Source: Myxococcota bacterium (GTDB taxonomy: Bacteria; Myxococcota_A; UBA9160; PR03). From it: DNA of 13,634 bases. The DNA is taken from the NCBI GenBank assembly GCA_030066475.1, contig JASJBO010000114.1, positions 1-13,634 on the forward strand. Reading direction: 5' to 3'. The notes below the pieces were generated by a model that was not told the DNA's origin, ran no database searches, and was given only the letters and a program-made list of their open reading frames with translations. Of the stretch, positions 1 to 6,892 are shown one piece after another; the stretch's first letter is position 1; each line of letters opens with the position of its first letter. A program made the position numbers and the translations under genes.

Positions 1-1853
1 GCGAAGTCGAGATGGCGGTTCGAGACGTGGATCGCGAGCACTCCGTCGGGCTCGAGATGGGCCGCGTAGAGCTCGAACGCCTCGCGGGTGAGCAGGTGCA
101 TCGGCACGGAATCGCTCGAGAACGCGTCGAGGACGAGCACGTCGAAGCGCTGGCTCCCGCTGCTGGCCAGCTCCTCCGTGAGCCGGATGCGCGCATCTCC
201 CAGCACCACCTCGACGCTCGCGGCGCTGTCCTCGAGGAACGTGAAGTACTCGCGGGCGAGCGACAGCACCTCCTCGTCGATCTCGTAGAAGCGGAAGTGG
301 TCGCCCGGGTGACCGTAGGTGGCGAGCGTGCCGACGCCGAGACCCACGACGCCCACGTGGAGCGGCGTCCAGCCCGGCTCCCGGCGCAGTCGCGCCATGC
401 GCTCGGGATGGGCGGTGATGGCCAGCGTGCCGCCGCTCTCCGGCCCGTAGTAGGTGGTGGGCACGCGCCGCCGCGCCGCATCGGTCCACTGCATGCCGTG
501 GCGCACGGCGCCGTGCCAGAGCGCGCGGAAGGTCGGCGTCTCCGTCGACGCGTGCTCGTACACGCGCAGCACGCCGTAGAAGCTGCGCCGGGCGGCGATC
601 GTGCTGGGATGGGCCTCGAAGATCGTCGCCATCAGGGTCGGCAGGACGGCTCCGAGCGAGAGCACGCAGGCCGCGCGGGCCGCCAGGGCCAGGCGCGGGC
701 TCGGCAACGAATCGTCGCGGAACACGCAGCTCCAGAACAGCAGCAGGCTGCCCAGCACCGCGGCGTGCAGCTCCCAGTAGCCGAGGAACAGGCGCGGCGC
801 GAGGATGCCGACGAAGGTGCCGCCCAGCGCGCCGCCGAGCGCGATCATCACGTAGAAGCGCGTCAGGTGGGCGCTCACGGGCTGGAGACGCGCCAGCTCG
901 CCGTGGCACACCATGCACCCGGTGAGCAGCAGGGCCGCCAGCGCGCCGAGCTGGAGCAGGATCGCCGTGTGGGACTGGAACAGCACGAACACCGTCGCCA
1001 GCGCGGAGGCAACCAGACCGGCGCCCCACACGCGCCGGTCGTACCAGCGGGCGTCGTCGAAGCTCAGGATGAAGGTGACCAGGTAGATGGCGAGCGGCAG
1101 GACCCACAGGAAGGGAACCACCGCCAGGTCCTGGCACATCTGGTTGGTGACGGCGAGCAGCAGCGACGAGCCGCAGGCCGGGAGCACCAGCCACAGCAGC
1201 GCGTCGCCGTCGCGCGGCGCGGTGGGCGCGGGCTCCGTCGCGACCCCGGTCCCCTCGACCGCGTGCGAGATGCCCTCGAGCCGGCGCAGCGTGCGCCAGG
1301 TCGTGAGCGCGCACAGCGCGACGAACCCGGCGTAGGCGACCGACCAGCCGGCAGTCTGGAAGGGACGCGACAGCCAGCGCTCGATCGCAAAGGGGTACGC
1401 CAGCAGGCCGATCAGCGATCCCGCGTTCGAGAGCGCGTAGAGCCGATAGGGCTGCCCGGCCGGCTCGGTGAGCGCGTAGAAGCGCTGGAGCAGGGGCGCC
1501 GTCGACGAGAGCAGCACGAACGGGATGCCCAGATGGACCGCCAGCAGCCCGACGACGCCCCAGCGCGGATCGCCCGCAGCGCCCATCCAGCGCTCGTCGG
1601 GCGTGATCGGCAGCAGGGCCAGCGATCCGACCAGCAGGCCGACGTGCAGCCAGCCCTGGGTCCGGGGCCGAAGCTGGGCGCCCAGGTGCGTGTAGGCGTA
1701 GCCCAACAGCAGGGCGAGCTGGAAGAACAGCATGGACGTCGTCCACACCGCCGGGCTCCCGCCGAACCACGGCAGGATGTAGCGGGCCATCATCGGCTGG
1801 ACGACGAACAGCAACAGCGAGCCGCAGAAGATCGTGGACGCATACCGGGCCAT
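1..1853 (-). CDS. Membrane-fused spermidine-synthase-like protein (3' end beyond window)
   Basis: Reading leftward from an ATG at 1853, the frame stays open for 617 codons to the window edge, so the C-terminus is missing. The first ~450 residues are a series of hydrophobic segments, starting with a transporter-like N-terminus (LLLFVVQPMMARYILPWFGG). From about residue 500 comes a Rossmann-type domain with a GVVGLGVGTLATY glycine loop, an acidic strand end (FYEIDEE) and LDAFSSDSVPMHLLT, which corresponds to the catalytic/product-binding loop of spermidine synthases. Proteins of this layout (many membrane helices plus a SpeE-like domain) are widespread, but their substrates are mostly unproven, so polyamine synthesis should not be assumed. 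No clear Shine-Dalgarno precedes the ATG. The gene lies 193 nt downstream of the DksA-like gene on the same strand, with a repeat between them. Family call is confident; function is not. Confidence 0.9.
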   Translation of the reverse strand, partial: MARYASTIFCGSLLLFVVQPMMARYILPWFGGSPAVWTTSMLFFQLALLLGYAYTHLGAQLRPRTQGWLHVGLLVGSLALLPITPDERWMGAAGDPRWGVVGLLAVHLGIPFVLLSSTAPLLQRFYALTEPAGQPYRLYALSNAGSLIGLLAYPFAIERWLSRPFQTAGWSVAYAGFVALCALTTWRTLRRLEGISHAVEGTGVATEPAPTAPRDGDALLWLVLPACGSSLLLAVTNQMCQDLAVVPFLWVLPLAIYLVTFILSFDDARWYDRRVWGAGLVASALATVFVLFQSHTAILLQLGALAALLLTGCMVCHGELARLQPVSAHLTRFYVMIALGGALGGTFVGILAPRLFLGYWELHAAVLGSLLLFWSCVFRDDSLPSPRLALAARAACVLSLGAVLPTLMATIFEAHPSTIAARRSFYGVLRVYEHASTETPTFRALWHGAVRHGMQWTDAARRRVPTTYYGPESGGTLAITAHPERMARLRREPGWTPLHVGVVGLGVGTLATYGHPGDHFRFYEIDEEVLSLAREYFTFLEDSAASVEVVLGDARIRLTEELASSGSQRFDVLVLDAFSSDSVPMHLLTREAFELYAAHLEPDGVLAIHVSNRHLDF

Positions 1854-2046
1854 CGTTGGAAACCCGATCGGAATCCCGGCATCCCAGCATGAGCCGGCCT
1901 GATGGACTTCGCTCGCCTGCGGCTCGCTGCGCGCGCCGCTCGGTGGGTGGGTGGGCCTTCGGGGTGCGAGGGCGGCGCTTGCGCGGGCAGGCGCCCTGGC
2001 TTCTAGGACACCAGGCGGCCGGCGGGGCGCAGGGAGGCAGAGGCGT
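1854..2046. other. Intergenic gap containing a solo repeat copy
   Basis: No convincing gene is present. The gap separates the end of the DksA-like gene from the start of the spermidine-synthase-like gene, both on the minus strand. It contains a repeat-like segment at 1905-1937 and a G-rich run of GGTGGGTGGGTGGG type near 1943-1956. An imperfect CCTGG/CCAGG inverted repeat near 1990-2017 could help end transcription of the DksA-like gene, but there is no T-tract. Confidence 0.5.
1905..1937 (+). repeat. Solo copy of the core of the 3'-end repeat family
   Basis: These 33 bases match the start of the tandem units at 13463 and beyond at 30 of 33 positions by eye. Both share GACTTCGCTCG at one end and CTCGCTGCGCGCGCC at the other, and differ only in the middle hexamer. 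The copy lies between two genes, 3' of the DksA-like gene. The two places are more than 11 kb apart, so this looks like a dispersed intergenic element rather than local slippage. The rest of the 81-bp unit is not recognisable here, apart from a loosely similar GCGCTTGC further on. Confidence 0.6.
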
Positions 2047-2364
2047 TCAGCTTGCGCACGATATGCACTGAATGGCGTAGGGAAGTGCCTCCAGGCGACG
2101 GGCGTCGATGGGCTCGCCGCAGCCGGCGCACTGGCCGTAGGTGCCGGCGTCGAGACGCGCCAGGGCGGCGCGGATCTGGCTCAGCTCGTTGCGGCCGCTG
2201 GCGTCGAGGCCTTCGAGCACCTCGTCGTTCTCGGCCTCGACCGCGGCCTCCTCCCAGTCGCGCAGCGGCTCGCGCCGCAGGTCGCCCGAGACCCGCTCGA
2301 CGCGGTCTGCGAGCTCGCGAAGCCGCGCCTCGAGCCGTTGGCGCAGAGCCTCCCGATCGGTCAT
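2047..2364 (-). CDS. DksA/TraR-type C4 zinc finger protein
   Basis: A 105-residue protein. Residues 1-75 are mostly charged helix, predicted to form the coiled-coil hairpin seen in DksA relatives. The C-terminal zinc finger has Cys79-x2-Cys82, then Cys100-x2-Cys103, with family residues between (GTYGQCAGCGEPIDARRLEA, PYAIQC). DksA-type proteins bind in the secondary channel of RNA polymerase and alter initiation, often together with ppGpp. Short members such as TraR do this alone, and others have unknown roles. At 105 residues it is shorter than E. coli DksA (151), closer to the YteA/TraR-like group. The start was chosen at the ATG at 2364 because GGAGGGAAGG lies just upstream; the open frame extends further 5' but without family similarity. 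It diverges from the histone-like gene across a 161-nt gap. Confidence 0.88.
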   Translation of the reverse strand: MTDREALRQRLEARLRELADRVERVSGDLRREPLRDWEEAAVEAENDEVLEGLDASGRNELSQIRAALARLDAGTYGQCAGCGEPIDARRLEALPYAIQCISCAS

Positions 2365-2525
2365 GGCACCTTCCCTCCGCCGGCAATGTAACAGGCCTGC
2401 CCTGAACGGCGTCCCCGGTACGCCATTTGCTTCGACTTCGGGCCGGCCGCTGCCAGGTAGGTTCCGGCCGGATGCGGTATGTATGGATGTGGCGTCGAGC
2501 CACAAGTGAGAAGAGGGGAACATCG
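2365..2525. promoter_or_regulatory. Divergent intergenic region between DksA-like and histone-like genes
   Basis: The two genes are transcribed outward from this 161-nt gap, so both promoters must lie in it or overlap the starts. It is less GC-rich than its surroundings near 2470-2525, with a TATGTAT element around 2477. I cannot find a convincing -35/-10 pair. A short inverted repeat GGCGT/ACGCC lies near 2409-2425. Strong Shine-Dalgarno sequences flank both ends. The promoter assignment is positional inference only. Confidence 0.35.
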
Positions 2526-2906
2526 ATGGCGGCCAGCAAGACGGCGCGCAAGAAGACGATCCGCAAGTCGACCACGCGCAAGCCCGCGACACGCAAGAAG
2601 GCCGGAGCCAGGAAGGCCGGATCACGCAAGAAGGCGGCGGCCCGGGCCGCCCTGGGGACGCAGCTTCCGAAGTCGCTGAAGGCGTTCTCGACCCAGCTGC
2701 GGCGCGATCTCAACGCGATCGAGAAGGAGATCGAGGACGCGGGCCGCGGCGCCGGACGCAACCTCGCCCGCATCATGCGCGACGCGAGCCACCAGCTCGG
2801 CGTGCTCGAGGCCCGCGGCCAGCGCGAGTGGCGCAAGCTGTCGAAGCGCGCCGAGAAGGAGGTCGACGCGCTGGCCAAGCGGGTGCGGAAGGCCGCCAAG
2901 CGCTAG
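2526..2906 (+). CDS. Lysine/arginine-rich histone H1-like DNA-binding protein
   Basis: A 126-residue, strongly basic protein. Residues 1-42 are almost only Lys, Arg, Ala, Thr and Ser in short TRK/ARK/SRK-type repeats, like the tails of bacterial histone H1-like proteins. Residues 43-126 are predicted amphipathic helix with alternating acidic and basic residues, ending in a second basic patch (AKRVRKAAKR). Such proteins usually bind DNA through the tail without sequence specificity and affect nucleoid compaction. Here the C-terminal half could be a dimerising helical domain, which is inference. The ATG at 2526 was chosen because AGAGGGGAAC lies just upstream and the protein begins with the family-like MAASKTARKK; an upstream ATG in frame at 2427 lacks both. 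A methyltransferase gene follows 8 nt after the stop. Confidence 0.75.
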   Translation: MAASKTARKKTIRKSTTRKPATRKKAGARKAGSRKKAAARAALGTQLPKSLKAFSTQLRRDLNAIEKEIEDAGRGAGRNLARIMRDASHQLGVLEARGQREWRKLSKRAEKEVDALAKRVRKAAKR

Positions 2907-2914
2907 GCGGTCAG

Positions 2915-3547
2915 GTGGCGCGGGGGCCGCATCGGCGTCTGTTCGACCTGTGGTCGCTGTTCTACGACGCACCCGTCGTCCAGCGGCTGACCTACCGGCC
3001 CGAGCAGGACGCCGTGCTCGAGCGGCTGCGCCAGGCGCGCCCGGCTCGCGTGCTCGACGTCGGCTGCGGAACCGGCCAGCTCGCCGCGCGGATGCACCGG
3101 AAGCTGGACGGCGCCGAGGTCGTCGGCTGCGACTTCTCGAAGGGGATGCTGCGGCGCGCCGTCGCGCGCGAGGGCCGCGTGGCGTGGGTGCGCGGCGACG
3201 CGCTGCGCCTGCCCTTCGCGAGTGCGCACTTCGACGCGGTCGTCTCGACCGAGGCGTTCCACTGGTTTCCCGACCAGCCGGCCGCGCTGGGCGAGTTCGC
3301 GCGCGTGCTCCGGCCGCGGGGGCGACTGCTGGTGGCGCTGGTGAATCCGCCCCTGCGCTGGCTGAGCGAGGCGACGCAGGCCAGCTCGCAGTGGGTGGGC
3401 GAGCCGCTGCTGTGGCCGACGCGGGGGCGAATGCGCCGCCAGGTCGAGGCCGCCGGCTTCCGGGTCGAGGAGCAGCGCTACGTGTTCCGGCTGCCGGCGG
3501 CGCTGCTGCTGCCGACCGTTCTGACGGTCGGCGTGCGCCGGGACTGA
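2915..3547 (+). CDS. Class I SAM-dependent methyltransferase (UbiE-like fold)
   Basis: A 210-residue protein with the core motifs of class I methyltransferases: motif I VLDVGCGTGQLAAR at about residues 47-60, an acidic loop GCDFSKGML near 71-79, GDALRLPF near 94-101, FDAVVSTEAFHWF near 106-118, and a RVLRPRGRLLVAL strand near 130-142. These place it with Methyltransf_11/UbiE-type enzymes, which mostly methylate small molecules or lipids; the substrate cannot be read from sequence. The start is taken as GTG at 2915, 8 nt after the histone-like stop, with the UbiE-like segment LFDLWSLFYD soon after. The frame is open further upstream, but that part overlaps the histone-like gene. The close spacing suggests co-transcription with the basic protein. 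The C-terminus ends with a hydrophobic segment (LPAALLLPTVLTVGV) that may touch a membrane. Confidence 0.85.
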   Translation: MARGPHRRLFDLWSLFYDAPVVQRLTYRPEQDAVLERLRQARPARVLDVGCGTGQLAARMHRKLDGAEVVGCDFSKGMLRRAVAREGRVAWVRGDALRLPFASAHFDAVVSTEAFHWFPDQPAALGEFARVLRPRGRLLVALVNPPLRWLSEATQASSQWVGEPLLWPTRGRMRRQVEAAGFRVEEQRYVFRLPAALLLPTVLTVGVRRD

Positions 3548-3555
3548 AGCGCGGA

Positions 3556-3574
3556 GCGCGCCCGCCGGGCGCGC
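3556..3574. terminator. GC-rich hairpin between convergent genes
   Basis: A perfect 8-bp stem (GCGCGCCC / GGGCGCGC) with a 3-nt GCC loop lies in the 38-nt gap between the methyltransferase stop (3547) and the end of the small secreted-protein gene (3586). Its position suits a bidirectional terminator. It lacks a T-tract on either strand, so intrinsic termination is uncertain. Confidence 0.45.
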
Positions 3575-3585
3575 GGAGCTCAGCG

Positions 3586-3924
3586 TCAGCCGCGGCGCGG
3601 CGTGGGTGCGCGCGCCACGCCGCCCACCAGCTGCAGCCGGCGGTGCGCCCAGCCGAGCTCGTTCAGGTGGCGCGAGGTCGCCTCGACGCTCGCGGTGATC
3701 ACGCGGCCGTCGGCGTAGATGACCGTGTCCTCGGTCGCCACCAGGGCGCGACCGCGCATGCCGGCCACCGCCGTCCGGACCTGGCGCGGCGAGTCGACCA
3801 CCACGACCATCACCGCGCCGGCAGCCGGCTCGCACACCTTCCCCTGGCCGAAGGCCGTCGCGGGGGCCAGCAGCGCGGCGGCGAGCGTCAGGACGCACGC
3901 GGCGGGGAGTCGGCACGGGCGCAT
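3586..3924 (-). CDS. Small exported protein of unknown function
   Basis: A 112-residue protein that I do not recognise. It opens with a classic Sec signal peptide: basic MRPCRLPA, a hydrophobic core LTLAAALLAPA and a probable cut after ATAFG near residue 26. The mature part is about 86 residues with one cysteine (Cys31). It contains a strand-like VMVVVVDSP segment and an EDTVIYADGRVI segment, suggesting a small alpha/beta periplasmic domain. The C-terminus is basic and proline-rich. It is the second gene of a minus-strand pair, 43 nt after the 110-residue exported protein, and converges on the methyltransferase gene. No strong Shine-Dalgarno precedes the ATG, which fits translation from a shared transcript. 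Coding status is supported by the signal peptide and codon pattern. Confidence 0.65.
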   Translation of the reverse strand: MRPCRLPAACVLTLAAALLAPATAFGQGKVCEPAAGAVMVVVVDSPRQVRTAVAGMRGRALVATEDTVIYADGRVITASVEATSRHLNELGWAHRRLQLVGGVARAPTPRRG

Positions 3925-3967
3925 GCCGTCTGGATCGGAGGACGGCGCGACCGCCTTGAGGCGGGCC

Positions 3968-4300
3968 TCAGCGGTTCACCACCTCGACGCGATCGCCCCG
4001 CTCGGCCGCGCTGCGCTCGCTGTCGGCCACGATGCGCTCCGCCTTCTCGCGATTTGCCTGGGCGAGGCACACGGTGTCGCCGTAGCGCCAGGGCTCGTAG
4101 AGCTTCGCCTTGAGCGCGTCGAACTGCTCGGCGGCGCCCACCTCGTTGGCCGCGTAGATCACGCCCACCGCGGTGTAACCCCGCTTCTTCTCGGGATCCT
4201 GCCGGCTGGCCCGGCAGGCGAAGTAGTCCGCCGCCAGCGCGGGCCCGGCCATCAGGACGACCCCCGCCAGCGCGGCGAGGCCATGGAATCGGTTCCTCAT
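3968..4300 (-). CDS. Small exported hypothetical protein, two cysteines
   Basis: A 110-residue protein with a clear signal peptide (MRNRFHGLAALAGVVLMAGPALA, predicted cut before ADYF at about residue 24). The mature 87 residues carry two cysteines (Cys29 and Cys78) that could form a disulfide. The helix-forming C-terminal half is charged (REKAERIVADSERSAAERGD). I do not recognise a family. The ATG at 4300 is preceded by GGAGGG at good spacing, which fixes the start; the longer open frame upstream runs antisense through the amidohydrolase gene and is not coding. It is the first gene of a two-gene exported-protein pair. The 122 nt between it and the amidohydrolase stop must hold its promoter or be read through from that gene. 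Confidence 0.75.
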   Translation of the reverse strand: MRNRFHGLAALAGVVLMAGPALAADYFACRASRQDPEKKRGYTAVGVIYAANEVGAAEQFDALKAKLYEPWRYGDTVCLAQANREKAERIVADSERSAAERGDRVEVVNR

Positions 4301-4422
4301 GCAGCCCTCCGCTCGGGACCCTCTGCACGAGCCGTTCCCGATGGTGCTCGGCGAGCTGCAATGCAGCGGGGGCGAACTGAGACAATCCGGCACACCGACG
4401 CGGCCAGATGTCCCGCCGGGCA

Positions 4423-6129
4423 CTACGACGGCCGCGGGCCGTCGCGCAGCAGCCGCCCCGCCGCGCACCCCGTCTCCTTGTCGTCCTCGATCGTCACCTC
4501 GCCGTTCACCAGCACGTACCGGTAGCCGCGCGCCCGCTGGATGCGGCGCCACTCGCCAGCCGGGAAGTCCCAGACCTTCTCGACGGGGGTGATCTCGAGC
4601 CGCTCGAGGTCGTAGACGACCACGTCGGCGGCGAGCCCCTCCTCGAGCGTGCCGCGGTCGCGGAAGCCCGCGCAGCGCGCGGGCAGGGCCGAGAGCTTCC
4701 AGTGCATGTCCTCGAGCGACAGGATCTCGTGGTCGCGCACGCCGCGGAGGATCGCCTCCGTCGGGTAGCGACCCGAGGTGAGGAAGCGGGTGTGGGCGCC
4801 GCCGTCCGACACGCCGGGGATCACGTAGGGGTCGAGCATCAGGTCGCGGAAGCCCTCGATGCTGGCGTTGCCGGGCGCGGAGTAGAACGTGGTGCGCAGC
4901 TCGGGGTCGGCGACCGCCAGGTCGCAGAGCGCGTCGATCGGATCGATGCCGCGCGCCTCGGCCACGTCGCCCACGGTGTGGTTCAGCCAGCGCTCGTCGT
5001 CGGCGCGGAACACCTCGGCGACCACGACGTTCTCGATCGGACCCAGCGTGATCCAGGGCCGCACCTCGCGCAGCGCCGGGCGCCGCGCCGGGTCCGACAG
5101 CTTCCGGTGTCGCTCGGCGACCGTGCCGGTGGTGGCCTCGCGCCAGGCCTCGATCTCGTCGAACAGGTTCCACTCGTCGAACGAGAAGGTGAAGCCGGCG
5201 TCGGTGGTCTGCCCCTGGCCGTACACCGGCACGCCGCGCTCGCGACAGCCCTTCAGGAACTCGAGCTGGAGCCGGTAGATCTCGGGCTGCGCGTCCAGCG
5301 GCAGGATCACGTTCCACAGCACCGGACGGCCGGCGACCTCGGCGATCCGCTCGACGCCCTGGAGCGTCGAGCCGTCCGCCTTGGCGAGCGTGAGCTGGAC
5401 GAAGCCCTCGTTGCGCTCGGCCAGCACCTCGGCGAGGTGGAGGCAGGTCTCGTCGCGCATCACGTCGCTCACCATCGGCGTGCCGTCGTAGTCGTTCTGC
5501 ACCTGCACGCCGCAGCCCGGCTCCAGGCGCTGCGCCGACCAGCCGCCCGCGCCCGCGTCCATCGCCTCGTGCAGCAGCCGGCGCATCTCGGCGTGCTCGG
5601 CGTCGCTGGGCATCGCCCCCGCCTTGGCGCGCTCGAGGCCCAGCACCCAGACCAGCAGCGGGCCCACCGGCAGGAAGGGGCGCAGGTTCACCGACTTGGG
5701 CGTGCGGTCGAGGCAGTCGAGGAACTCGGGGAAGGTGACCCAGTCCCAGGGCAGACCCGCCTTCATCGCATCGTACGGGATCGCCTCGACCCGCGTCATC
5801 GAGAGCATCGAGCGCTCGCGGTCCTCGGGGCGCATCGGCGCGAAGCCGAAGCCGCAGTTGCCGATCACCACCGAGGTCACGCCGTGCCAGCCCGAGAGCG
5901 AGCAGTACGGGTCCCAGAAAACCTGGGCGTCGTAGTGGGTGTGGAGATCGATGAAGCCCGGCGCGACCACGTGACCCGCCGCGTCCAGGACCCGCTCGGC
6001 GTCGCCGGGGTCGATGCGGCCGAGCCTCGCGATGCGGCCGTCGCGGATCGCCACGTCGCAGCGGCGGCGCGGCATGCGCGTGCCGTCGACGACCATGCCG
6101 CCGGTGATGAGGGTGTCGTAGCGAGCCAA
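4423..6129 (-). CDS. D-aminoacylase-family amidohydrolase
   Basis: A 568-residue cytosolic metal-dependent hydrolase of the amidohydrolase superfamily (Amidohydro_3, N-acyl-D-amino-acid deacylase group). The N-terminal beta-sandwich (YDTLITGGMVVDGT) leads to the metal motif GFIDLHTHYD (His63, His65). GNCGFGFAP follows, with Cys92 at the position of the bridging cysteine of D-aminoacylases, then SDGGAHTRF with Asp442 at the catalytic aspartate position. The C-terminal segment GLAADVVVYDLERL is typical of the family. The two later metal-binding histidines of classical D-aminoacylase are not evident; the matching places read VQLTLA and LWNVIL. Substrate is therefore open. The start is TTG at 6129, with GGGAGGA five bases upstream and no in-frame ATG before it. 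No signal peptide. The PilZ gene precedes it on the same strand by 65 nt. Confidence 0.88.
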   Translation of the reverse strand: MARYDTLITGGMVVDGTRMPRRRCDVAIRDGRIARLGRIDPGDAERVLDAAGHVVAPGFIDLHTHYDAQVFWDPYCSLSGWHGVTSVVIGNCGFGFAPMRPEDRERSMLSMTRVEAIPYDAMKAGLPWDWVTFPEFLDCLDRTPKSVNLRPFLPVGPLLVWVLGLERAKAGAMPSDAEHAEMRRLLHEAMDAGAGGWSAQRLEPGCGVQVQNDYDGTPMVSDVMRDETCLHLAEVLAERNEGFVQLTLAKADGSTLQGVERIAEVAGRPVLWNVILPLDAQPEIYRLQLEFLKGCRERGVPVYGQGQTTDAGFTFSFDEWNLFDEIEAWREATTGTVAERHRKLSDPARRPALREVRPWITLGPIENVVVAEVFRADDERWLNHTVGDVAEARGIDPIDALCDLAVADPELRTTFYSAPGNASIEGFRDLMLDPYVIPGVSDGGAHTRFLTSGRYPTEAILRGVRDHEILSLEDMHWKLSALPARCAGFRDRGTLEEGLAADVVVYDLERLEITPVEKVWDFPAGEWRRIQRARGYRYVLVNGEVTIEDDKETGCAAGRLLRDGPRPS

Positions 6130-6194
6130 GGTGGTCCTCCCGGGTGGCCCCGATGATACCGCGACCGGCGGCCCCGGAGCGTGAAGTCAGACCG

Positions 6195-6788
6195 CTAAGC
6201 TCGCATCACCTCCAGCACCTCCCACTCGCCGGACAGCTCCGAGAGCACCGTCTCGCGCGCGGCGCGCTGCGACTGCGCGTTGACCGGAACCGTCATCGAG
6301 CGCGGGCCGCCGCACTGCTTCACGCGCACCTGGAACAGCGGCAGCGTCTCCTCGGGCTCCGGCTTGGGCGGAGCCATCGGCTCCTTCGAGCGCGGCAGCG
6401 ACTCGTCGAAGGCGGCGAGCAGCTCGCTGCGGCTGCGCGGCGCGCGAGTCGGCTCGCGCACGGGGCCCAGCAGCTTCGCGAACAGCGCGAGGTAGGCCGG
6501 CGGCGGCTCCGACACCAGCAGGCTCATCAGGAAGCGGCGCTGCGAGCCATCGCGCGCGCGCATCGCCTGCACGTTCCACACGATGGCCGGCACCGCGACC
6601 GCGTGGCGGCCGCGCTGCGGGTGGACGACCGCCTCGACCGGATCGCCCTGCTCGAGCGCGCGCTCGGTCTCCACGCCGAGCCCACCCTCCGACAGGCTCA
6701 CCACCGTCGCCCGCAACGAGCCGCGCCTTCCGATGCGCAGCTCGGCCGGGAGTCGACAGCGCACTCGCGGTCGCCTCTGCAGTGCCAC
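6195..6788 (-). CDS. PilZ-domain protein with C-terminal extension
   Basis: About 197 residues. Residues 4-105 look like a PilZ domain: the N-terminal arginine motif RRPRVR fits RxxxR, and VVSLSEGGLGV is the second motif, usually [D/N]xSxxG, here with Ser in place of the acid. PilZ domains bind cyclic di-GMP and control motility, polysaccharide output or virulence traits. Residues ~110-197 are a proline-rich linker (PMAPPKPEPEE) and a small terminal domain ending in SGEWEVLEVMRA that I do not recognise. The start is uncertain: GTG at 6788 lies only 2 nt after AAGGAGG, CTG at 6782 is better spaced but rare, and no ATG is available. It diverges from the first sigma-factor gene, so the two may share a control region. 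Confidence 0.75.
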   Translation of the reverse strand: MALQRRPRVRCRLPAELRIGRRGSLRATVVSLSEGGLGVETERALEQGDPVEAVVHPQRGRHAVAVPAIVWNVQAMRARDGSQRRFLMSLLVSEPPPAYLALFAKLLGPVREPTRAPRSRSELLAAFDESLPRSKEPMAPPKPEPEETLPLFQVRVKQCGGPRSMTVPVNAQSQRAARETVLSELSGEWEVLEVMRA

Positions 6789-6892
6789 GGCCTCCTTATC
6801 GGAGAGCGGCCGGCGACCTTTTGGGCTGTTCGTGCGTACCCGGTCTCGAAGGCGGCAGAGAGGCCGCAAGAGAGCGCGCCGGAGGGATGCAG
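6789..6892. promoter_or_regulatory. Divergent control region of PilZ and first ECF sigma gene
   Basis: This 104-nt gap lies between two outward-reading genes and should hold both promoters. It contains AAGGAGG on the minus strand for the PilZ gene and GGAGGG on the plus strand for the sigma gene. A T-run (CCTTTTGGG) lies near 6820. No standard promoter hexamers are convincing, and I could not identify an ECF-type -35 (GGAAC-like) here. Confidence 0.3.

Noticed and set aside
12..1892. Long plus-strand open frame of 626 codons
   Set aside because: It is an exact codon-register mirror of the spermidine-synthase-like gene on the minus strand. G/C at third sense positions means antisense codons rarely begin with T, so stops are avoided. 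The translation is low-complexity Arg/Gly/His-rich with no domain.
2003..2899. Minus-strand open frame of 298 codons
   Set aside because: It overlaps the DksA-like gene in another frame and the histone-like gene antisense; the Arg/Ala-rich translation has no motifs.
2828..2914. Upstream extension of the methyltransferase
   Set aside because: This stretch overlaps the histone-like gene in another frame and gives Arg/Gly-rich translation unlike methyltransferase N-termini.
3968..5317. Longer version (449 codons) of the small exported protein
   Set aside because: The part beyond 4300 runs through the amidohydrolase gene in another frame. The signal peptide and GGAGGG site fix the start at 4300.
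4408..6156. Plus-strand open frame of 582 codons
   Set aside because: Antisense shadow of the amidohydrolase gene; His/Arg/Ala-rich translation without family motifs.
6887..6892. Alternative ATG for the first sigma factor
   Set aside because: It directly abuts GGAGGG with no spacer; the ATG at 6893 has a 6-nt spacer.
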